From the NCBI GenBank assembly GCA_964017155.1, contig OZ024867.1, forward strand, positions 29,954,312 to 30,018,311: a stretch of 64,000 nt of DNA, given 5' to 3'. Position 1 is the stretch's first letter, and each line of letters begins with the position of its first letter. Below are positions 1 to 12,728 of the stretch, piece by piece. The translations under genes were made by a program, and so were the position numbers. The notes beneath the pieces were generated by a model. It did no database searches. It saw nothing but the letters and a program-made list of their open reading frames with translations, and was not told the origin of the DNA. This DNA is from Oasisia sp. SBJ-2009. Its lineage: Eukaryota; Annelida; Polychaeta; Sabellida; Siboglinidae.

Positions 1-92
1 GCTGCGGTTATAACAATTGGTAAAAACAACATTACCGTTGTAACGTTGCTATTACCTGTTAATTGTAACAGTATATGTAGGAATGTTTATTA

Positions 93-125
93 AGTCATTG
101 CATTCATATTATGAATGCAATGACT
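93..125. repeat. perfect 15-bp inverted repeat (hairpin)
   Basis: Arms 93-107 and 111-125 are exact reverse complements around a 3-bp loop (ATT). The right arm runs into the start of the SINE that follows, so the palindrome marks or abuts the SINE insertion point. Seen directly; function unknown. Confidence 0.8.
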
Positions 126-450
126 CAGGTGTGGCTCAGGCGTACAGCGTCGGACTCTCTACTAAGAGGACCCGGATTCGAATCCCATGCTTCGGTGTTA
201 AAACCTTGGCCAATTGTTTTCACTCTACATTGTTGCAGTTCACTGAGCTGTATAAGTGAATACCTGACTATAGGCAGTGGTGGATGTGTGTACGAGCAGC
301 ACTCGCGCATTAATTGTAGCATATGACTTGATGCTTCCCAGAGAAGTTGAGATGGTGTTTGATTGAACAAGTTTGTCAGGGATATAAAGTGTAAAGCGCT
401 TTGAGCAATCCTGAGGATTGAATATTGCGCTATATAAGAAGCTACTTACG
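122..450 (+). mobile_element. tRNA-derived SINE, full-length copy
   Basis: The head has a pol III A-box-like TGGCTCAGGCG at 132-142 and a B-box-like GGATTCGAATC at 174-184, about 30 bp apart as in a tRNA. A roughly 200-bp body follows, then a conserved 3' tail with AAAGCGCTTTGAGCAATCC and a GCGCTATATAAG terminus near 426-438. The same head, body and tail recur in this window at 20945-21245 and 22685-23045 (both reversed), and the 3' third recurs at 40775-40895. The tail probably came from a partner LINE, but I cannot identify that partner here. Confidence 0.8.
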
Positions 451-1270
451 TCATTATACCGCTACGTATCATCGTTATACGTTCCTGGTCATGCAATATA
501 TGTACAGTTTATCAATTATGGAAGGCATAATAAAATGTCTCAATAGATGAATTTCATTATATTATGTATCACAGCTATATTGATTAATAAGTATTTCCCT
601 GCAAATCACTTGCTTTCATATTTTTTTTATTTACTACCAGTGATGTCTGCGATAATCATAAAGCATAAAGAAAACGTAATATGAAACAATTTGAGCTACA
701 AAGGTCACGAACGCAAAAGAGGTACACCGCACTTCCGGTTTCCGAGTTGCTGCATTGAGCTGCCATACACAGGCAGGATTCTTGCGGTTAACATAACTGT
801 TTATTTCAGTGTAGTTATAATGTATGTGTTGTATACATTTCCCAACGTCGTATACGCCTTATATTATGCATAGCCTTAGTACAAGGGCTAACGTAAAAAA
901 ACAGGTTTTAGCCTGATTTGGCATGCATTCAACCTACGTCATAGATTGTGAATCATGTATTAGACGAGGAGAAACCCTGTTCAAACCTGTTTTCTGTCGA
1001 CATAATGTAGTGTGCGCTATGTTGTCTAGCTTGATCAGAACTATCTGTATTGACTATTGTGTAACGTGTTCAGCATAACACTAAATCTAAATTTGTTTTT
1101 AAATAAAAAAACATTTTTTTCTTAAAAACAAAAATGTCTATATGATTCTGTTAATTGAATATTTTTACACATGTCAAAATAACAGTTATACAATGTGATG
1201 CGGATGCTTAGTCCTTGAACGATGAGTATTCCGAAAACGTGTCGCAAACGTGCCCGTTAACTCTCCGCAC
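451..1270. other. AT-rich intergenic DNA, no gene seen
   Basis: No coding signal, conserved motif or repeat relationship was recognised. The short open frames here look like chance. Confidence 0.5.
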
Positions 1271-1339
1271 CAAGAACGGTTCCGGGTCGCGTCGGCAGCG
1301 TAACCAACTCGGCTAGCCGAGACGTCCAAAATAAAATAG

Positions 1340-1460
1340 TCGCGTCGGCGGAAAACCTTGGACGCGTCGGCGGGAAGTTTGGACGCGTCGGCGAGAATTT
1401 TTGGACGCGTCGGCGGGAAATTTGGACGCGTCGGCGGTGAATTTGGTCGCGTCGACGAAA
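1340..1460 (+). repeat. minisatellite, ~21-bp unit GGACGCGTCGGCGGGAA
   Basis: About five to six imperfect units in the left arm of the foldback-like element. They are the reverse complement of the array at 3490-3640. Confidence 0.8.
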
Positions 1461-1610
1461 TAACTTTTACTCGTGCCGAAGTGGTATCGTTGCCGATGCA
1501 GCCAAATAATTTAGAATTTATTTGGTCGAGTCGGCGTCATTTCTAGAATGACACTTCGCCGAATGTTGTTAATATTGTGATAACTGTGATATATATATAC
1601 CATACATTCA

Positions 1611-1613
<3 letters not shown>

Positions 1614-1662
<49 letters not shown>

Positions 1663-1678
1663 ACACACACACACACAC

Positions 1679-1767
<89 letters not shown>
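1614..1767. repeat. compound microsatellite (CA)n-(TA)n
   Basis: (CA)n with a few CCA interruptions at 1614-1695, then uninterrupted (TA)n at 1696-1767. It lies inside the foldback-like element. Confidence 0.95.
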
Positions 1768-1770
<3 letters not shown>

Positions 1771-2573
1771 TGTGTGTGTGTACACACATACGTATATTAG
1801 CAATACAGTCAATGTTATACAACTGAAGACGTGCAATCAAAATATAATAATATATATTTTCGTAAAAGGAAAACAAAACCAATTATTGTGGAATGGAAGA
1901 CTCCTACTAAAACCAATCTAAATGCAAATACTAACGTCAATTGAATGCATGTTAGCAAATGTACTAGTTTGTAGTTAAACTGCTGCAAAGTGACACGGTA
2001 GATTTACTCAGTTGCTCACTTATAACGCTTCCTATTGATTTATGTGTTTGTCTTTGTACCATATTCGCTTAGAAGCCACATAATGACAGTAAACGGGCAA
2101 GCGTGAATAGAGAGTACCGATTCAGAATCACACTGTTTGAACATCTAGACTACAATCAAGACTGAGCCCGTCGGTCAAAATTCCACAGGCATTAGCGTCG
2201 GAGCCTGTTAATCATGCACGGTCTGACTGGCTTCCCTAAGCTCCTCAAAGTATATTTGATGTTTTCTCTGATAGTACCGCAAGTGGTACACCGCGCAAGC
2301 AGATCGAGTTCTGAGCAGATTGTTCTGATTATATTGTCATTGAAAGCGTTATATATGTAAAGTTAGCATATATATATATATATATGCAAGTTAGCCATGA
2401 TTTAGTCGGTTTACCTTTAAGACGATAACAATAATTATTGTTTAGATGATAATAAACCATAAACGAATGTGGTTGTAATATAATGTAGCCCTCACAAATG
2501 TATAATGTACATATTCTTCTTGTAAAGACGACGACCTTTTGCCTCTTGACTTTTAAAGACTTGAAAACCTGTG

Positions 2574-2574
2574 A

Positions 2575-2644
<70 letters not shown>
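2574..2644. repeat. (TA)n microsatellite
   Basis: About 35 uninterrupted TA units. A shorter TA run lies at 2367-2385. Confidence 0.95.
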
Positions 2645-2647
<3 letters not shown>

Positions 2648-3039
2648 CCTGTATACATTTTTACACTCGTTTAGCATACTGTATTTACTGTCTTATTAGC
2701 AATTTTGTTTAGTGTAATTATTTAACTTGACAATAAATTGACTGGAGGTCTTAACAATGAAGCCATCGGCGAACGTGACTAATGCCAACGTAAAACAAAG
2801 AGCACTTTGTTCCAAGTTTACTCGGCCTAAATTTGATTGAGCATGAACAAAGGGATTCTAAGTAGGGTCACCCTAAATAACACAGCAGTTACTACAAGGG
2901 ATACGAGTACACGTGTACTTGCTGTTATTACTGCAACAGACCACGCTGTTTGTCCGATATTTTCTTAACTACTCAGCATCATATCGTCGAATAATCATTA
3001 ATCAATATGCAGCTATCAGTGATATAACGCATACCATAG

Positions 3040-3420
3040 TTTCGCCGAATCGACTACCTACCGAGGTGACAAAGAGCTAGACGAACGAAATGCAGCTATT
3101 AGTGATATAGACAACATCATGACAACACATTTTGCCGAAAAGACTACCTACCGACGCGACAAATGCTATATGCCGAGGTTTAGCGATTTGAAATGCCCTA
3201 GATTCCCAAGTCCGCAACTCCGCAATGTGTCGTTTAAAAGGCTTTCGTTTGTTATAAATAGTCATAATTTAATTCAACTTTTTATTTACAATTCATTTAT
3301 TTATCTATATGACGCATGCCATTGGATCTAGACTGATATAAACAACATCGTGAAAACACATTTCCCCGAAAAGACTACCTACCGAGGCAACAAATGTTAT
3401 ATGTCTAAGTGTCAAAAAAA
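3040..3420. repeat. three dispersed direct repeats in the foldback right side
   Basis: The segment GACTACCTACCGAGG, with small changes, followed by GACAAA or CAACAAA, occurs near 3050, 3135 and 3370. Each copy is preceded by a TTNNCCGAA block. The last two copies share about 60 bp more, including a GATATA.ACAACATC.TGA stretch. Confidence 0.7.
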
Positions 3421-3489
3421 TGTGTCGCCGAAGTGGTATCCTTGCCGAGGCGACCAATCGTGTGCCGCCGAGACGACCAAAACGCCGCC

Positions 3490-3640
3490 GACGTATCCAA
3501 AATATTTCGCCGACGCGTCCAAGGATTTCGCCGACGCGTCCAAAATATTTCGCCGACGCTTCCAAGGATTTCGCCGACGCGTCCAAAATATTTCGCCGAC
3601 GCGTCCAAGGATTTCGCCGAGGCGTCCAGAGATTTCACCG
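3490..3640 (-). repeat. minisatellite, inverted copy of the 1340-1460 array
   Basis: Seven to eight units of about 20 bp built on TCGCCGACGCGTCCAA, alternating AAATATT and GGATT endings, giving a two-unit higher-order period of about 42 bp. Open reading frames across it on both strands are by-products of the repeat. Confidence 0.85.
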
Positions 3641-3689
3641 CCGACGTGGTAACGCTGCCGACGCGACCAGTTACCCTCAGAACGAGGCT

Positions 3690-4195
3690 CGATCCCTTTG
3701 TACTGAAATTTTCGTTAACGCAAGTTAACACATGTCACAGTACAAAGGAAGATCGAATGTTCAATCCCTCCATCCTGCCCCACGGCTACCACCATCTCGC
3801 TCCTTTTACGTACACAATCTTAATGTTTCGTTTGTGCTATGTACATCTGCCTATTGGTTTATGCACTTCGATTTGATAGATCAGCTTAGTCTACATCTAT
3901 TCTGTATTATATACTATTGCGTTGGCTGCCGTCATCGCTAGCTTTGCATTTATTTCTTGTTCTTTACTTGCATCATTTGTCATTTGTTACTATGGTGGAG
4001 GAACATTTGTTTGAACATCCCACATTTGCTAATATTGCATTTACTAATTGAATCTATAATGTTTTTGCCTTGAGGAGTTTGTATACATCCTGAGTAAATT
4101 TATGAAATGACCTTTATCAACAACAAGAACTCTTGTTTATTATTTCTGCAAACAAGCTCAAATCTCTGCCAGTATAAGCATCAGCAGGGTATAAC
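3690..4195. other. no gene seen
   Basis: Unique-looking AT-rich sequence with no coding or repeat signal that I can support. Confidence 0.5.

Positions 4196-4268
<73 letters not shown>
4196..4268. repeat. (TA)n microsatellite
   Basis: About 36 uninterrupted TA units. Confidence 0.95.
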
Positions 4269-6631
<2,363 letters not shown>

Positions 6632-7235
6632 ATATAGACAATTGAATACATTTTTCTTTCCTTATGTTACGTTTACAATGTAAACAACAACATACACAGC
6701 AAGACACGTTCGCAAAACGCATGCCGGCGCAGTGGTAACTAATGCATACATGTCATGGACGTATTACCAACTATAAAGATGTATTGAATTGAATCCTTAT
6801 ATTATATTTACAACTGATACCATGTTGGCGAGATCACTACGTCTATTTTTCTCACACTTTCACCAGCCTACACGATTTGCAACATTAAAACCACCACAGT
6901 CCACGACAAGACCGACAAACCTTGACAAAAAGCCGTGTTTTTATTCAGGGCACACAACTGATTCTAAGAAAACGACATAAAACTCTAAACTCGACAGGAC
7001 GACTTCGACACACTCAAGTATAACTCAACTACAATCAACCAAGAAGTAACAATAAAATCACAACAAAAAAGTGTACGACAAGATCACACGCAGAATGATT
7101 TTACACTGATTGTTTTGGGTTTAGTTTCATAATCATTGCATCCTTACGCCTCAGAAAATCAGAATTACAATTTCTCCACCACAGTATTATATTATGCATA
7201 ACTATTCGCATAGGATAATTGTATAAAACAAATCA
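6632..7235. other. no gene seen
   Basis: Unique-looking sequence 3' of GPCR 1. No coding signal can be supported. Confidence 0.45.
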
Positions 7236-7385
7236 TAAACACACACATATACATACACATACACATGCATATACACCTCCTCACATACACACACACACAT
7301 GCATACATACACACTTAGACACGCACATATACACACATACACACACGCGTGCATACGCGAACGTGCTCGCGCGTACACACACACA

Positions 7386-7418
<33 letters not shown>

Positions 7419-7427
7419 GCACATACA
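7236..7427. repeat. CA-rich microsatellite with (ACGC)n core
   Basis: Imperfect CACA, CATA and CGCA repeats, including about eight exact ACGC units near 7385-7416. It directly abuts the stop codon of GPCR 1. GPCR 2 and GPCR 3 also have CA-rich runs just downstream (11690-11730 and 35400-35477), so the duplicated unit may have included this repeat. Confidence 0.9.
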
Positions 7428-7428
7428 C

Positions 7429-8415
7429 TCAAGTGTAACAAGCAGACAGTTTGGTCCGTGTCTGGCGGTAAAACTGTCGCACGTCTTCCCGGAACATTGC
7501 GCTCGCCACGCCGTAGATGAACGGGTTGACGACAGAGTTTGCGACATATACAAGTTGTACGTTTCTAGGGACGTTCACGCCCAAGTTACGAAGCCATGTT
7601 GGCATCCAGCAAATCACAAATACAACGGTTATAACGAATAACAAAAATATACGTTTCACGTTATTAGATTGTTTCGCGGAATTATGAGATACAGCGGTTA
7701 TTTGCGGTGCCTGGACAACGTCATCGTGGGCACTCACAAACGTCAGAGTGGTGTTGGACGGGTTGCTGTTTTGAGTATAAGACACTATCTTGTTGCCTGC
7801 AATTTTCTTGCGAGACTCAATTGCCTTTTTTAGCAGGGTGACTCCTATTAATGTGTAGCAAGTTATCATGATTACGGCACTAGCGACGAGAACACTCGCT
7901 TTTACGATCGTGACAACGTGTAAATATTGAATTCGTCTCGCAAATATTTCCATAATTGTGAGTGCAATTGCACATAAGAGAAAGACAATTATATATATTT
8001 TCGCTCGTGTTGGATTCACGTTGAACGAGTGCGGTGTTCTAACAGCGATAAGACGTTCAATCGATACAAATACCAAAATCAATATAGAGAACTTGATCAT
8101 CATTCTTAGTATGATTAGAGGTGTTGTTGCGCTATAAAACGGAAGTGCTATGACAATTCCAGAAACACAGATCACCGTGTCAGCCAGGGCCAATGCAAAC
8201 ATGTATACCCTAGTCGAGGTTTTCATGTTTGCGACGTAAACAACAATAACGAGAACGTTGCCAGGTAAACCCAGTAAAAAGGTACACAGTAAAACATAGC
8301 TGTGATACAATACTTTTTGAGAGGTGATGTTCCTCGTTATCTCAGAACTGTCGTTGAGAATATTCGGCACAAATGCTGAATTGTTTGACACTGTTGAAGA
8401 GTTGAGTATATCCAT
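7429..8415 (-). CDS. class-A (rhodopsin-like) GPCR, paralogue 1
   Basis: Single-exon seven-transmembrane receptor, 328 residues, expected at the plasma membrane; ligand unknown. The N-terminus has four N-glycosylation sequons (N5, N12, N21, N29). TM1 has GLPGN, TM2 has LALAD, and the TM3 end reads SIERLIAV (an ERL form of the DRY motif). TM6 has CWMP and TM7 has NPFIY. The C-tail is short and ends in CYT, with a cysteine suited to palmitoylation. Unlike most class-A receptors it has no cysteine at the TM3 start or in extracellular loop 2, no TM4 tryptophan and no TM5 proline. The start ATG fits because the paralogues begin with similar MD-x-(N/S) residues. The last ~100 coding bases are almost identical to paralogue 3. 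Class-A membership is strong; the subfamily is not recognised, and a chemosensory or peptide role is only a guess. Confidence 0.88.
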   Translation of the reverse strand: MDILNSSTVSNNSAFVPNILNDSSEITRNITSQKVLYHSYVLLCTFLLGLPGNVLVIVVYVANMKTSTRVYMFALALADTVICVSGIVIALPFYSATTPLIILRMMIKFSILILVFVSIERLIAVRTPHSFNVNPTRAKIYIIVFLLCAIALTIMEIFARRIQYLHVVTIVKASVLVASAVIMITCYTLIGVTLLKKAIESRKKIAGNKIVSYTQNSNPSNTTLTFVSAHDDVVQAPQITAVSHNSAKQSNNVKRIFLLFVITVVFVICWMPTWLRNLGVNVPRNVQLVYVANSVVNPFIYGVASAMFREDVRQFYRQTRTKLSACYT

Positions 8416-8794
8416 ATCGGGGCGTCACAATTCAATACCCGTCTTATGGCAACATATCCACATGCAGATATTTCAGGTGCTTGTGTTGAGTTGTGTATTA
8501 TCGTATCAATATCAGATAGATCGTACCAGAAAACACGTGTAGAATCCGTTCTTGACGCGACGAGGTCGATGTTTTATATACATGTGATTGCTCAACACGT
8601 TATGTTAATGTTCTCGTCAATTCTCAGTTCTCTCCCATAAACAAAGACCAATCAAAGTTTCACAAAACACAGCAGGTATATATTCTCTTTTAAAAGCGTT
8701 TCTCGCACGAACAATATTTACAGTTCAAATCAGGGCAACTAACAGTTTGACAAGTTAGTCAGAATTAGTATTCCATGAAGATTCTTGAAGAGTA
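8416..8794. other. 5' flank of GPCR 1
   Basis: Expected promoter and 5' UTR region of the receptor. No TATA box can be assigned with confidence. Confidence 0.4.
8432..8458 (-). promoter_or_regulatory. conserved upstream block shared by GPCR 1 and GPCR 2
   Basis: Read on the coding strand, TGTTGCCAT, a short variable part, then ATTGAAT recur upstream of the ATG in GPCR 1 (here) and GPCR 2 (about 12745-12775). It may be 5' UTR or promoter sequence, or simply residue of the tandem duplication. Confidence 0.4.
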
Positions 8795-8965
8795 ACATGG
8801 ACTTGTACTGTTCTTGATCTGAGTCGATGCTGCTTGACTTACGAATAATCTTGGACTTGTAGTGTTCTTAGTCTGAGTCTAGGCGGCTTGACCCACGAGT
8901 AATCTTCGACTTGTAGTGTTCTTGGTCTGAGTCGAGGATGCTTGATCCACGAATAATCCTCAATC
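8795..8965. repeat. minisatellite, 54-bp unit, three copies
   Basis: The phrase ACTTGTA.TGTTCTT..TCTGAGTC begins at 8801, 8855 and 8909, giving an exact 54-bp period. Copies diverge by several substitutions. It lies about 0.4-0.55 kb upstream of the GPCR 1 start. Confidence 0.85.
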
Positions 8966-9867
8966 AGTTTTCACTATGTTTCTGTAGTTTTACGGTTCTC
9001 TCACGCCTGCGATTTTTCAGGCCACGTTTCTCCAAGCCAATGTTTCCTTTCCTTTGCACGGTTGTTTACTAAGCTCTCTTTCGTTATGTCCCGTCGTTAG
9101 CTTAATGGTTGTGTCACATACTGTACGCTAACTCTGATACAGTATTTTAAACAAGAGCAGCTTTTCTACTAGATGTGGTCGTTCTACGTAGCGCTGTTCA
9201 GCAACGCCTCACGTATCTTCAGATGCATCGCCATTGGATGAATTTGGCTAATCTGCAGAGTGAAGTTATTGGATATTTGTATTCAAAAACGCCCTTCTGA
9301 CATCACTGATATTCTCATTCGTAGTACGTATTGTGACGTTGTCGTTATATTGCGGCCGACGGGTTTCTATATAAAGACTGGAAGTAACATTATGCACCTG
9401 ACATCATGACAGACCTGATTAAATTAGTATTACTATAACTTATCTGGGCACATTTTCATACGTATAACTTAGGGGGAGAAGAACACTCGAATAGAGATAT
9501 CCACCACTCTCTCTCTGTAGCCAACCAATCTTCAGAATGTGCTTTAAAATGTTGCCATAGATCGCTGTAGCTGTGTGGTGTTTTACTATCATACACCTGT
9601 CCTTATGTTAATTTGTTGTTTTCTTTGTGAAAGTGGACTGTCATAGAGTTATTGGTGGAGATGTCTTTCAGCCGTTCTACTAACATGTCCATCCCTTTGA
9701 TCATGAAGCGAGCGGTGTCAGTACTGCTGGATTCTGCCATGAGACGGAAGCCTTTTCGTAGTTGACGGAGACGATGCAGACGATACATTATATTGTCGGT
9801 ACTTTTGCAGCAACTGGCTGACGACATGTATGTGGCTTGTCGTTGTGACCTTCCTCTATATATATTC

Positions 9868-9868
<1 letters not shown>
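8966..9868. other. upstream region of GPCR 1; one weak minus-strand open frame
   Basis: Around 9225 the phrase GCATCGCCATTGGA matches 13293, upstream of GPCR 2, marking the outer part of the GPCR 1/2 duplication. A minus-strand frame at 9603-9869 (88 codons, basic, no domain recognised) could be an exon or chance; I do not call it a gene. Confidence 0.4.
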
Positions 9869-9936
<68 letters not shown>

Positions 9937-10012
9937 AAAAGTATATATATATGTATATAAAAGTATATATATATATATATGTATATAAAATTATATATAT
10001 ATATATATATAT

Positions 10013-10058
<46 letters not shown>
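9869..10058. repeat. (TA)n microsatellite, interrupted
   Basis: TA runs separated by GTATATAAAA-type interruptions, which recur with a loose period of about 25-35 bp. Confidence 0.9.
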
Positions 10059-10059
<1 letters not shown>

Positions 10060-10329
10060 CGATATTCTTTATCTTAGTAACGTTCTTCCTAAATTGACAT
10101 CGCATAACATGGGCAGGTATAACGCCAATACATATCAATCTCGCTACGGGAGGGTGATGACTGATTAAATACCACTGCATACAAATATTACTATTAACTG
10201 CTAATTACAATATGAAAGCACTGGTTTCCTCTTCTTCTTAATTCGTGACGTAATGTAACATCAATTCACGAAAGTTGACAATACAAAATTAAAATGCTAC
10301 GAACACACATGCACTTATTTTATTGTTAA

Positions 10330-11511
10330 ATGATAATAGTTTATTTCACAATGGGCAATCACAAAGATTGTAATAGTACATAAAACATGCAAAATACAGT
10401 TGTCAATATATATTGAAATAAAATGTACTTTAAGACATTAGCGTATATATATAAATAATGTACACAATATACAATATGTTTCAATAAAACGAATTTATGA
10501 CATTCAAAATAGTATATGTGATTATTGACTAAACTTGCTAAAACTACTAAATAATAAATATAAAGTGATTAAGTGTAGAACAATTAAGGTATTCCAATAT
10601 GTTGTATTTGCATACATAATTCATATAAATATACATATACATATGTATATATACAGACCTATGTATACAGATACACATATACACAGACGAATACATATAT
10701 ACACACATATATACACACATACATATATCATACCAACATGCACGTATTTTATTACAAGAGTCACTGTGATTTATTTTAATTTTATTGAACATACACAAGA
10801 CAATGAAACATTTATTTGTCCTGTTGGTTTTTACTCTGGATAAAGAATATCGAGTACGACATCGTGCATGTGTTGTAGTACTTGCGCTTGGAAGTACCTT
10901 GTGCAGTTTTGTGTTCCGGTTGTTCGATTTATGTCAACAAATGTTCACATAGCTCACGTCTCTCTTTCAGGGAAATCAGCTGTGCTTTCGTTAATACTTC
11001 TATATAGGGAGTGTTCGGATACGTGATGTTCATAGCACGTCTTTCTATTCAGTCCATATCTCTTCGGAGATCCAATGTGAGTGAGATCGACCATGCTGGA
11101 CATGCATATTCAAGTGTAGACCGGATCACAATCATATATATACCGTTAGAAGGTCATCAACGGGAATGCCTGATCGTTTGTGTAGTAGCAATAGAAACAA
11201 GTTCTTGCCTGGTTTTGGTGTTATTTCATTAACGTGCACGTCCCATTTACTTGTGTGTTCATGTTATTTTGGATCGTCCACAGGTACGCTGCATCGGCTG
11301 CTTCCGGGAGATTTGCGCCTGGGAGTCTGGTAACATTATGCAGCAAGTCAACGAGGGCATATATAGTGGGCGACTTCTTAATGGAACCGTGTTGGTTTGG
11401 ATCAACTCTCTCTTGAACAATGCCCCATACCCATTTCAAAACGAACTCTTTCATTTCGATTTCTTTTTCAGAACGGTATGACGTATGCAGCACGCCATAT
11501 ACGTGGAACAT
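10330..11511 (-). mobile_element. degenerate CR1/Jockey-like non-LTR retrotransposon, 3' end
   Basis: Read on the minus strand, 11511-11290 translates to a reverse-transcriptase stretch with DPNQHGSIK and YALVDLL, the region just before catalytic motif A in many LINEs. After a gap, 11160-11020 gives STLEYACPAW and ERRAMNITYP, typical of the C-terminal RT region. 10980-10930 gives LKERRELC. The AT-rich 10330-10800 resembles 53330-53800, so it is probably this family's 3' UTR. Frames are broken throughout, so the copy is dead. It separates the GPCR 1 and GPCR 2 duplicates. The clade assignment is approximate. Confidence 0.6.
10625..10735. repeat. imperfect CA/TA microsatellite
   Basis: Mixed CACATA and TACA repeats inside the 3' part of the retrotransposon fragment. 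Confidence 0.75.
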
Positions 11512-11732
11512 GCCCCTTTCAAAGTAAGCTGAGGCAGTGCGGCGACTGGGCCGGCTAGCAAGTCAGATTATTCTTTAATGACCCAGCTTGGTGGAGAATC
11601 CGGGTCCGGTGCTTTGTTCGTGTCTGGTTTGCGTAACTGCTTTTCCACTTTCTCAAATGGGATAACATATTCAAATAGCACACGTGACACCTACCCACAT
11701 ACACATTGGCACACACATACATACGCGTACAC

Positions 11733-12728
11733 TCAAGTGTAACAAGCACACAGTTTGGCCCGTGTCTGGCGGTACAACTGTCGCACGTCTTCCCGGAACA
11801 TTGCGCTCGCCACGCCGTAGATGAACGGGTTGACAACTGAGTTGACCACATATACTCGAGTGAGGTCATTAGACACATTTACTCCCACGGTACTTAGCCA
11901 CGTCGGCAGCCAACACGCAACAAACACAACAGTGATAACAAACAGCAAATAAATACTTTTTAACTGCTTTGCTTGTTTCGCTTTCAGTTTGGCAATAGCA
12001 TTCGCTGACGTTGACTGTGTTACGTCATTTTGCATATTTGAACACGTCAGAGTAACGTTGTATGGACAATTGTTTTGCATCATAACTCCCATATTGATAA
12101 CAGTTATTTTGTTGCGTGACGTCACCGCAGTTTTCAACAGCGTCAGACCAATCAGCGCATAGCACGTGACCATGATTAGTGCGCTACCAACGAGCACACT
12201 TATTTTTAAGATATCGCCAAACTTCGTAAATTTCATAAATCTCGCAAATACGGTCATTATGGTGAACAGCACTGCACATGAGAGAAATACAATTAGATAT
12301 ATCTTCGCTCGTCTTGGATTCATGTTGAACGTGTGAGGCCGTCTAACAGCAATCAGACGTTCAATAGACACAAAAACCAAAAGGAACATTGAAAATGTTA
12401 TCGTTGTACTAAGTATGATAATAAACACTATTCTTGTCACCATGTGAGCATAAGAAAACATTATTGCAATAGCACATATACAGATCGTTGTGTCAGCAAT
12501 GGCTAACGCAAACATGTATACACTAGTTGATGTTGTCATTCTTCCGATGTACACTGTAATAACAAGAAAATTGCCAGGTAAACCTAGTAAAATGACAACA
12601 AGTAAGACAACGTGGCGATACTGTACTTCGTGAGATAGCGTGTTCGTAGCTAAGTCCCTACTGTGTCTGTTCACACTCTGCAGAAATGTTGAGTTGTTCA
12701 TCTGTGTTGTTGCGTTGAGTGTATCCAT
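11733..12728 (-). CDS. class-A (rhodopsin-like) GPCR, paralogue 2
   Basis: Single-exon receptor of 331 residues from the ATG at 12728. An upstream in-frame ATG at 12746 would add six residues, but the 12728 start aligns with the MDxLNxxT beginning of paralogue 1. It has TM1 GLPGN, TM2 LAIAD, TM3 end SIERLIAVRRP, TM5 CYALIG, TM6 CWLP and TM7 NPFIY. The C-tail matches paralogue 1 (FREDVRQLYRQ, ending CYT). N-glycosylation sequons lie before TM1. The TM3/loop-2 cysteines, TM4 tryptophan and TM5 proline are again absent. It is the nearest relative of paralogue 1: 5' and 3' flanks also match, so the pair is a tandem duplication about 4.1-4.3 kb apart. Expected at the plasma membrane, G-protein coupled; ligand unknown. 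Confidence 0.88.
   Translation of the reverse strand: MDTLNATTQMNNSTFLQSVNRHSRDLATNTLSHEVQYRHVVLLVVILLGLPGNFLVITVYIGRMTTSTSVYMFALAIADTTICICAIAIMFSYAHMVTRIVFIIILSTTITFSMFLLVFVSIERLIAVRRPHTFNMNPRRAKIYLIVFLSCAVLFTIMTVFARFMKFTKFGDILKISVLVGSALIMVTCYALIGLTLLKTAVTSRNKITVINMGVMMQNNCPYNVTLTCSNMQNDVTQSTSANAIAKLKAKQAKQLKSIYLLFVITVVFVACWLPTWLSTVGVNVSNDLTRVYVVNSVVNPFIYGVASAMFREDVRQLYRQTRAKLCACYT

Larger units (their letters stand above)
1279..3684. mobile_element. foldback-like element with GACGCGTCGGCG subrepeats
   Basis: Two inverted, GC-rich blocks (about 1279-1560 and about 3420-3678) flank an AT-rich middle. The outermost match is nearly exact: 1285-1307 pairs with 3647-3669, sharing GGTCGCGTCGGCAGCG. 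Each block carries tandem units of about 20-22 bp built on GGACGCGTCGGCG, on opposite strands in the two blocks. The hexamer AGAACG lies just outside each end (1273-1278 and 3679-3684), a possible target-site duplication. Long inverted repeats with internal tandem units are typical of foldback elements. No transposase is seen. The exact ends are uncertain. Confidence 0.55.

Noticed and set aside
122..200. Possible tRNA gene
   Set aside because: A-box and B-box-like sequences are present, but the acceptor stem does not pair and the sequence continues into a SINE body repeated elsewhere.
9603..9869. 88-codon minus-strand frame with basic and helical character
   Set aside because: No recognised domain, no clear splice signals, and it ends in a TA array. 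It could be an exon, but there is not enough to annotate it.
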